Assembly (NCBI GenBank): GCA_020435885.1
Contig: JAGQYU010000012.1
Coordinates: 1-13,443, forward strand
Source of the DNA: Flavobacteriaceae bacterium
Lineage (GTDB): Bacteria; Bacteroidota; Bacteroidia; Flavobacteriales; Flavobacteriaceae
Length of the DNA: 13,443 bases
Reading direction: 5' to 3'
The position numbers were made by a program, and so were the translations under genes. Shown here piece after piece: positions 6,407 to 11,614 of this stretch. Position 1 is the stretch's first letter; every line of letters starts with the position of its first letter. Below the pieces are notes generated by a model. That model worked only from the letters and a program-made list of their open reading frames with translations, had not been told where the DNA came from and ran no database searches.

Positions 6407-8869
6407 TTACTTTCTTTTAAATATCTTTTTGAACCATGGTAGTTTTTCTTCATTGCTATGATATCCATTACCATACTTACCGTAGCCATAACCTCCATAA
6501 CCATAGCCGTAGCCGTAGCCATAGCCATAACCGTAGCCTCCTTTTAAAGAAAAATCGTTAAAGACGTAACTTATATTTTTAACCTCACCACTCTTATATT
6601 TATCATCTATCATTTTTGGCATACCTTTTTGAGTATAGTTTTGTCTAATCACATACATCACGGCATCAGAATACTTGAACAGTTCAATAGCATCAGCTAC
6701 CAAACCAACAGGAGGTGTATCTATAATTATATAATCATATTCCTCTTTCAAAACTTTCATCATTTCGGCAGTTTGATCACTAATGATCAACTCTGACGGA
6801 TTGGGAGGTATAGGACCGGAAGTAATCACATTTAGATTTGGAATCTGCGAAGGTTGTATGACTTCATGCAATTCTTTTTGCCCTATTAAATAATTTACGA
6901 TACCAGTTTCATTAGTTACATTAAAATCATCATGTAGCTTAGGTTTGCGAAGATCCATGCCCAATAAAATGGTTTTCTTATCACTCATGGCAAAAACAGA
7001 GGCCATATTGATTGAACATAATGTTTTCCCTTCTCCACTTACAGATGATGTTACAACAATTGTTTTAGAGCCTTCTGCTTTTTTAAATAAGAATTGAATG
7101 TTGGAGCGCAATGCCCTAAACGATTCTGCCAAAGAGGACTTAGGCTTATTGAATACAGCTAAATAATTATCTAACTTACCACTACCCACAACCCCTAATA
7201 CAGGAATATCGTATAATTTTTCAATTTCTTCAACAGTGAGTATTTTATTATTCAGAGCTTCTTTAATCAAAATATAAACAAAGGGGAAACCAAAGCTTAA
7301 CATAATAGCAACCAAATAATTAAATAAAACATTGGGACTAATAGCCCCTTGCCCTACATCCTTAGCTTTATCTAACACTTTAACATCTGATACATTAGCA
7401 GCAATAGCGGTGCCTGCTTCGTATTGTTTTTGCTTTAAATATTCGTAATTAGCTGAGGTCAATCCATAATTACGTTGCAGGGCAATCAAACCCTGCTCTT
7501 TTTTCGGAAGTTTCAATAAACGGGAGTTATAACTTCCTATTCTGTTTTTAACATTGCTAAGGTTGTTCTGAGTTTCACTTTGAAGATTGGATAGATTTTC
7601 TAAGACTACATTTTTAGTAATTTCTATTTTATCTTGTAATGTTTTAAGAGTCGGATAATTAGGTTTAACTGTTTGCTCTAAATATTTTTTATTCTTGGTC
7701 AATTCGACTAGCTCGGCTATGCTCTTATTGATATTGGCATCTTCTATGGATATATTTACTGGCACCAATACTTCATCATTAATATCAGAATGTGTGGTTA
7801 AATAGTTTTGAAGATTCGAAAAGTAGTTCAACCTATCCTGAATTTGTTGGCGTTGTTTATCCAACTCATTGACTTCCATAAATAATGTCTGTCCTTCAAC
7901 ACTAATATCATAAATGTTATTAGTGCGTTTGTAATTTCCCAAATCTTGTTCTATACCCTGAAGATTATCAGCTGCATCTTTAAATACATCATCAATATAT
8001 TCTTTTGTTTTAATTGCATATTGAATCTTCTGATTCTTCTGATCCTGATCCAACACTTCAACAGTCGTATTCAAATAATCTTCTATCTTCTTTTTATTAG
8101 GGCCTTTTAATTCCAATTCAATCATAGAAGCCCCTTTGGTAAGAGATTTAACATTTATATTTTGGAATGATTTAACCGTACCATCAAAACCTTTAAAAAG
8201 GATATAATAAGTCTTACCTTGTGGGATATTTGATAAATTATTAAATCGTAGTTTAAAGCTTGAAAAGGGCGTTTTTAGATTTTCAAAAACGGTAAATTCA
8301 GCAGAATAATTCTTATCAGAAACTATTTCTTTCTTGGTTTGATTGGTCTCATAATTAATTAAAGTATACTCTTCTTCTTCAAATTCAACTGAAACCTCAA
8401 CATGGTCATCCTCTTTAAAGTCTAGTTTGATGGGTACTCCCAACAATTGATACGCCGTAGTATCCAACTCTACCTTAAAAGGAACTTTACCATACACATC
8501 TTCCATTCTAAATTTTCCATCCTGCAAATAATCAATATAATATTCTAATTCTTTTACAACCTTTTCGTTATGCGTTCTGGATTTTAAAATAGTTATAATA
8601 GTCTCTACTTTTTCACTGGGAAGTCCCCAGTTAAATGCTATATTAGTCGAAGAAGTGAATAATGGATTTTGCTCATCGGTAACGTTTATAACACTATTTA
8701 AACTATAGATGCGCTGTTTATATGAATTGATAAAAAAGGCAACTATAAGCCCTAATACAACCATTGCCACAAATAATTTCCAATGGGAAATAATCTTTAG
8801 TACATATTCCTTTACATCAAAAGAACGTATCTCATCAATATCTATATCAACTTTCTTCAAGGGTTTCAT
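6407..8869 (-). CDS. wzc: Wzc-type polysaccharide co-polymerase with BY-kinase domain
   Basis: This 820-residue inner-membrane protein sets polymer length and couples export to Wza. It has a first membrane helix at about 31-48, a long periplasmic Wzz/GNVR region rich in predicted coiled coil (about 270-480), and a second helix at about 517-536. A cytoplasmic bacterial tyrosine kinase follows, with the oligomerisation motif ExxRxxR (E582, R585, R588), Walker A SSVSGEGKT (608-616), Walker A' GMDLRKP (637-643) and Walker B IIIDTPP (714-720). The tail (777-820) is unusual: seven consecutive Tyr-Gly pairs plus four more tyrosines, then a basic end (KKIFKRK). Tyrosine clusters there are the autophosphorylation sites in this family. 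The start is 7 bases after the wza stop, and all kinase motifs are intact. Confidence 0.96.
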   Translation of the reverse strand: MKPLKKVDIDIDEIRSFDVKEYVLKIISHWKLFVAMVVLGLIVAFFINSYKQRIYSLNSVINVTDEQNPLFTSSTNIAFNWGLPSEKVETIITILKSRTHNEKVVKELEYYIDYLQDGKFRMEDVYGKVPFKVELDTTAYQLLGVPIKLDFKEDDHVEVSVEFEEEEYTLINYETNQTKKEIVSDKNYSAEFTVFENLKTPFSSFKLRFNNLSNIPQGKTYYILFKGFDGTVKSFQNINVKSLTKGASMIELELKGPNKKKIEDYLNTTVEVLDQDQKNQKIQYAIKTKEYIDDVFKDAADNLQGIEQDLGNYKRTNNIYDISVEGQTLFMEVNELDKQRQQIQDRLNYFSNLQNYLTTHSDINDEVLVPVNISIEDANINKSIAELVELTKNKKYLEQTVKPNYPTLKTLQDKIEITKNVVLENLSNLQSETQNNLSNVKNRIGSYNSRLLKLPKKEQGLIALQRNYGLTSANYEYLKQKQYEAGTAIAANVSDVKVLDKAKDVGQGAISPNVLFNYLVAIMLSFGFPFVYILIKEALNNKILTVEEIEKLYDIPVLGVVGSGKLDNYLAVFNKPKSSLAESFRALRSNIQFLFKKAEGSKTIVVTSSVSGEGKTLCSINMASVFAMSDKKTILLGMDLRKPKLHDDFNVTNETGIVNYLIGQKELHEVIQPSQIPNLNVITSGPIPPNPSELIISDQTAEMMKVLKEEYDYIIIDTPPVGLVADAIELFKYSDAVMYVIRQNYTQKGMPKMIDDKYKSGEVKNISYVFNDFSLKGGYGYGYGYGYGYGYGGYGYGKYGNGYHSNEEKLPWFKKIFKRK
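6482..6541 (-). repeat. Hexanucleotide tandem repeat encoding the Tyr-Gly tail of Wzc
   Basis: On the coding strand, seven consecutive 6-base units of the form GGn-TAy-like Tyr-Gly codons occupy 6497-6538, flanked by further Tyr and Gly codons at 6482-6496 and 6539-6541. Units vary in the third codon position (TAT/TAC, GGC/GGT), so the repeat is imperfect. Gain or loss of units would keep the reading frame and change only the number of tyrosines. Confidence 0.92.
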
Positions 8870-8876
8870 GCAACTA

Positions 8877-9674
8877 TTATAAATTTCGTACCAACAAAAT
8901 GGTTGATGTTACTAAAGAAAATACTGAGATCAACGTAGTAAAAGTTTGTGTACCTGTAGTTCCGGTTCCCCATGATTTTTGTTTCAAAGGCTCCACATAT
9001 ACAATGTCATTGGGCTGTACGTAAAACGATTCTTCATTAAAAATATTCACATCCGTCATATCCAGTTCATATTTTTTAACACCCTCTATATTTTTACGAA
9101 TTACAAACACTTTTCTTCTATTTCCAGTTAAGGTTATATCTCCGGCATTAGCCAAGGCTTCAACAATGCTTACCTGATTCTGATACAGTGTTAGTGTACC
9201 TGGATTTGCAACTTCCCCTGTTACCGTAAAACGTATCCCAGCCAGTTTTACAGTTACGAAAATAGAACTGGTATCTTTAAAAAATTGAGCTAATTCGCCT
9301 TCTACTTTTTCTCTGACTTCTTTCTCAGTATATCCTAATACATTCATTTCACCAACATAAGGTATCCGTATATTGCCATGTCTGTCAACCGTATAAGATG
9401 TAAAATACAGGTTTTGCTCATTAAACTGGTTTCCGAATTGATTTCCCTGTTGCTGCGTTTGGCTAAATAATGCTACTAGTTTCTCATCATCAGCTTTGAT
9501 CCTGATATCGATAATATCGTTTACCTGAAATTTATAAGGTTCATTGGTTAATTTGTAAACTTCTTTTGTAGTTCTGGGCTGCCCCTGAAAGTAAACGAGG
9601 TCTTTATTTGGAATACATGATGAAGTGAGTATCAACAGTACTACAGAAAACGCAATTAGAATCTTTCGCATCAT
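8877..9674 (-). CDS. wza: Wza-type polysaccharide export outer-membrane lipoprotein
   Basis: This protein forms the outer-membrane pore for capsule or exopolysaccharide and docks on Wzc. A lipoprotein signal peptide (MMRKILIAFS..., hydrophobic 5-16) ends in lipobox TSSC with the acylated Cys20. A polysaccharide-export (PES) domain follows at about 46-143 (YKFQVNDIIDIRI ... YTVDRHGNIRIPYVGEM) and an SLBB-like domain at about 148-225 (FTVTGEVANPGTL). A hydrophobic C-terminal helix (about 243-262) fits the amphipathic helix that Wza-like proteins use to cross the outer membrane. A Gln/Asn-rich insert (about 72-88) sits inside the PES domain. The length is 265 residues, shorter than E. coli Wza. 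I chose the ATG at 9674; 9671 is equally possible. A TTG at 9695 is rejected because it overlaps the -7 element. It is the first gene of the operon. Confidence 0.94.
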   Translation of the reverse strand: MMRKILIAFSVVLLILTSSCIPNKDLVYFQGQPRTTKEVYKLTNEPYKFQVNDIIDIRIKADDEKLVALFSQTQQQGNQFGNQFNEQNLYFTSYTVDRHGNIRIPYVGEMNVLGYTEKEVREKVEGELAQFFKDTSSIFVTVKLAGIRFTVTGEVANPGTLTLYQNQVSIVEALANAGDITLTGNRRKVFVIRKNIEGVKKYELDMTDVNIFNEESFYVQPNDIVYVEPLKQKSWGTGTTGTQTFTTLISVFSLVTSTILLVRNL

Positions 9675-9692
9675 TTCAGTTTTTCTTAACGG

Positions 9693-9721
9693 CAAATATA
9701 ACTGTAAATTGTTTATTACAA
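9693..9721 (-). promoter_or_regulatory. Bacteroidota-type promoter for the wza-to-cys operon
   Basis: Read on the minus strand, TTG (9721-9719) is followed by an 18-base spacer and TATATTTG (9700-9693), an exact match to the TAnnTTTG -7 consensus of the phylum. Transcription should begin roughly 5-8 bases further left, giving a leader of only about 10-15 bases before the wza ATG. No other intergenic space up to cysN is larger than 48 bases, so this is probably the main promoter for all ten genes. Confidence 0.75.
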
Positions 9722-9741
9722 TAATATTTTACCTATTTTCG
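9709..9741 (+). promoter_or_regulatory. Weaker candidate promoter for the methyltransferase gene
   Basis: TTG (9709-9711), a 22-base spacer, then TATTTTCG (9734-9741), one mismatch from TAnnTTTG, lie 16 bases before the ATG at 9758. It interleaves with the divergent wza promoter: each -33 element lies inside the other's spacer. The mismatch and long spacer make it a weaker call. Confidence 0.4.
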
Positions 9742-9757
9742 GAAGCTCAAAAGTGGT

Positions 9758-10534
9758 ATGCTGTTTCAATTACAATCATATAGCAAATTTCTCATACGGT
9801 CTACCAATCAACATGGTATACACTCTCCTTTTGTATATGATCTGCTTACACAATGTTTTTATAATAAAACTCGAAAAGAGTGGTATAACATTTATAAAAC
9901 TTACAAGAATAAATTGCAAAAAGATCATTCATCTATTGAAATTGAAGATTTTGGTGCCGGTTCAAAAAAACTATCAAGCAAAAAAAGAAAAATAGCAGCT
10001 ATTGCTAATAATGCCGGTATTTCCACTAGAAGAGCTTTTCTTTTGGGTAGGCTTACTAACTATCTAAAAACAAGTACTTTATTAGAAATAGGAACCTCTC
10101 TAGGATTAGCAACCGCAGCTATGAGTCTTAGTAATCCGCAAAGTGATATTATTACACTAGAAGGATGCTCTAATACTGCCTCAGTAGCACAACAACAATT
10201 TAAAAAATTCAATCTTACTAACATTCAATTAGTTAAAGGAAATTTTAGTGATACACTACCAAAAATATTAGCAGACAAATCATTTGACCTGATCTTCTTT
10301 GATGGAAATCATCAAAAAGAAGCTACATTGCAATACTTTGAAAAATGCCTCCCTTATATAAACAATAATTCTGTCTTTATTTTTGATGATATTTACTGGA
10401 GCAAGGGCATGTATGAAGCATGGCAGAAAATTATCAACAACCCTCTGGTTACCGTAAGCATAGATACTTTTCAATGGGGTATTGTATTTTTTAGAAAAGA
10501 GCAACCCAAGCAACATTTTACTATTCGAATATAA
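9758..10534 (+). CDS. Class I SAM-dependent methyltransferase, substrate unknown
   Basis: This 258-residue protein has a Rossmann-type methyltransferase fold in its second half: motif I LLEIGTSLGLAT (108-119), an acidic post-II residue in ITLEGC (132-137), FDLIFFDGNH (176-185) and FIFDDIYW (207-214). This resembles the Methyltransf_24 group of O-methyltransferase-like proteins. The first 100 residues are less standard and contain HGIHSPFVYDLL (19-30) and DFGAGSKKLSSKKRKI (64-79), which I recall as conserved in a family found in Bacteroidota. No signal peptide is visible. It is divergent from wza with 83 bases between the starts, and 17 bases from the next gene, with which it may be cotranscribed. 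A role in modifying the polysaccharide is possible but rests only on position. Confidence 0.85.
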   Translation: MLFQLQSYSKFLIRSTNQHGIHSPFVYDLLTQCFYNKTRKEWYNIYKTYKNKLQKDHSSIEIEDFGAGSKKLSSKKRKIAAIANNAGISTRRAFLLGRLTNYLKTSTLLEIGTSLGLATAAMSLSNPQSDIITLEGCSNTASVAQQQFKKFNLTNIQLVKGNFSDTLPKILADKSFDLIFFDGNHQKEATLQYFEKCLPYINNNSVFIFDDIYWSKGMYEAWQKIINNPLVTVSIDTFQWGIVFFRKEQPKQHFTIRI

Positions 10535-10551
10535 CTTGCTACTTTTACTTT

Positions 10552-11127
10552 ATGAAAATTTATACTAAAACTGGCGATAAGGGAGAAACCTCATTATATG
10601 GAGGTACAAGAGTTCCAAAATACCATTTACGAATAGACGCTTATGGCACTGTAGATGAGCTCAATTCATTTATAGGGCTATTACGATCTTACCTCACCGA
10701 TAAACATACTTCAGAAATATTACTAAGAGTTCAAAACGATCTGTTCACTATGGGGGCAACTCTGGCAACACCTCCTGAAAAAGAGAAATTGAAAAGTGGA
10801 AAAGATCGCCTTTCTATTACTAAAATATCTGAAAAAGAGATTACTCTATTAGAGCAGGAGATTGATACTATGGAAACAACACTACCACAAATGACACATT
10901 TTGTACTTCCCGGGGGGTATCCCACCGTGTCATTCTGTCATATAGCCAGAAGTGTTTGCCGTAGGGCTGAACGTTTAATTGTAGAATTGCATCATAATGA
11001 GCCTGTTGATGATTATATTCTGACATATTTCAACAGACTATCAGACTATCTCTTTGTGTTGGCACGGAAATTGACATTTGATAACAACATTGAGGAAATT
11101 CCGTGGATACCTCCAAAACGGAAGTAA
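10552..11127 (+). CDS. Cob(I)alamin adenosyltransferase, PduO type
   Basis: It transfers the adenosyl group of ATP to cob(I)alamin, giving adenosylcobalamin, the cofactor of methylmalonyl-CoA mutase and class II ribonucleotide reductase. The 191-residue length is typical. Family signatures are all present: N-terminal ATP-binding TKTGDKGETSLYGG (5-18), AYGTVDELNS (30-39), the helix RSVCRRAER (133-141) and FNRLSDYLFVLAR (160-172). The protein should be a cytoplasmic homotrimeric helical bundle. It starts 17 bases after the methyltransferase stop with no convincing promoter between them. No other cobalamin genes are in the window, so it probably serves salvage or reactivation of the cofactor. 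There is no obvious link to the polysaccharide genes. Confidence 0.95.
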   Translation: MKIYTKTGDKGETSLYGGTRVPKYHLRIDAYGTVDELNSFIGLLRSYLTDKHTSEILLRVQNDLFTMGATLATPPEKEKLKSGKDRLSITKISEKEITLLEQEIDTMETTLPQMTHFVLPGGYPTVSFCHIARSVCRRAERLIVELHHNEPVDDYILTYFNRLSDYLFVLARKLTFDNNIEEIPWIPPKRK

Positions 11128-11185
11128 CTCAAAATCAGTAAAAAACAACGTTCTTTTAGCATATTGAAATTAATACATAAAAAGC

Positions 11186-11215
11186 TTGGTTTTTTACGTA
11201 AAAAAATTACTTTTG
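11186..11215 (+). promoter_or_regulatory. Consensus Bacteroidota promoter before the DUF2795-type gene
   Basis: TTG (11186-11188), a spacer of exactly 19 bases, then TACTTTTG (11208-11215) match the phylum consensus at every fixed position. The predicted start is near 11221, about 20 bases before the ATG at 11241, with an A-rich leader suited to Bacteroidota translation initiation. Confidence 0.82.
11190..11205. promoter_or_regulatory. Palindrome TTTTTTACGTAAAAAA inside the promoter spacer, possible operator
   Basis: This perfect 16-base inverted repeat, centred on ACGT, fills most of the 19-base spacer between the -33 and -7 elements. A dimeric regulator could bind there and block RNA polymerase. 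It could also simply be an A/T-tract pair affecting DNA bending, since it is built of T and A runs. Confidence 0.4.
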
Positions 11216-11240
11216 CAAAAAATAAAAAAGTTTAAAAGCT

Positions 11241-11462
11241 ATGTATTGGACATTAGAACTTGCATCGTATTTAAGTGATGCTCCCTGGCCTGCTACAAAA
11301 GATGAACTAATAGATTATGCTATTAGGACCGGTGCGCCGCTTGAAGTTGTTGAAAACTTGCAAGCCATTGAAGATGAAGGCGATTCATACGAAAGCATCC
11401 AAGAGATTTGGTCAGACTATCCAACGGACGAGGATTTCCTTTGGAATGAAGATGAATATTAA
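11241..11462 (+). CDS. Small acidic DUF2795-type protein
   Basis: This 73-residue, strongly acidic protein (MYWTLELASYL ... WNEDEY) has no signal peptide or membrane segment. I recognise it as the short DUF2795-like protein that occurs, nearly invariant in sequence, in Flavobacteriia. Features include the N-terminal aromatic and hydrophobic stretch, PWPATKDELIDYA (about 15-27), a predicted helix TGAPLEVVENLQAIEDEG, and the acidic tail YPTDEDFLWNEDEY. The function is unknown. It has its own consensus promoter and a strong terminator, so it is a single-gene transcript lying just upstream of secA. The strong promoter suggests a well expressed housekeeping protein rather than accessory cargo. Confidence 0.85.
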   Translation: MYWTLELASYLSDAPWPATKDELIDYAIRTGAPLEVVENLQAIEDEGDSYESIQEIWSDYPTDEDFLWNEDEY

Positions 11463-11468
11463 AACATC

Positions 11469-11496
11469 AAAAAGTCTCCTCTGAGGCTTTTTTTTT
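11469..11496 (+). terminator. Intrinsic terminator after the DUF2795-type gene
   Basis: A 10-base-pair stem (11469-11478 with 11483-11492; one G-U pair) closes a CTCT loop and runs directly into nine T residues (11488-11496). It begins 6 bases after the stop codon and isolates this gene from secA. Confidence 0.88.
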
Positions 11497-11551
11497 GCTT
11501 TTAACACATCTTTTTTAACGTATATAACACTCTTTAACCTTATACAAAAAC

Positions 11552-11559
11552 TATATTTG
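11552..11559 (+). promoter_or_regulatory. Candidate -7 element of the secA promoter
   Basis: TATATTTG matches the TAnnTTTG consensus exactly. No TTG is found 17-23 bases upstream. The nearest candidate is TTTAAC at 11533-11538, with a short 16-base spacer, so the -33 element is weak or absent. The predicted start near 11565 leaves a leader of about 50 bases before the secA ATG. Confidence 0.6.
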
Positions 11560-11570
11560 TATGGTTAAAA

Positions 11571-11590
11571 AAACAGGTGTTTGCCTGTTT
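11571..11590 (+). promoter_or_regulatory. Hairpin in the secA leader
   Basis: AAACAGG (11571-11577) pairs perfectly with CCTGTTT (11584-11590) around a 6-base loop, followed two bases later by five T residues (11593-11597). It would lie inside the predicted secA 5' leader, 25 bases before the ATG. It could be an attenuator or a translational control element. The short T run makes it a poor terminator. Confidence 0.45.
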
Positions 11591-11614
11591 ACTTTTTAAA
11601 ATGAAAATAGAATT

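Noticed and set aside
9675..9695. TTG start for wza at 9695
   Set aside because: It falls within the predicted -7 element and gives a signal peptide with an unusual extra N-terminus; the ATG at 9674 gives a normal lipoprotein signal.
9753..9995. 80-codon plus-strand frame overlapping the methyltransferase start
   Set aside because: It is a shifted frame within the methyltransferase gene, with no family resemblance and a poor start.
10540..10547. TACTTTTA before the adenosyltransferase as its own -7 element
   Set aside because: It has one mismatch, no TTG at the right distance and only four bases to the ATG; cotranscription from the methyltransferase is simpler.
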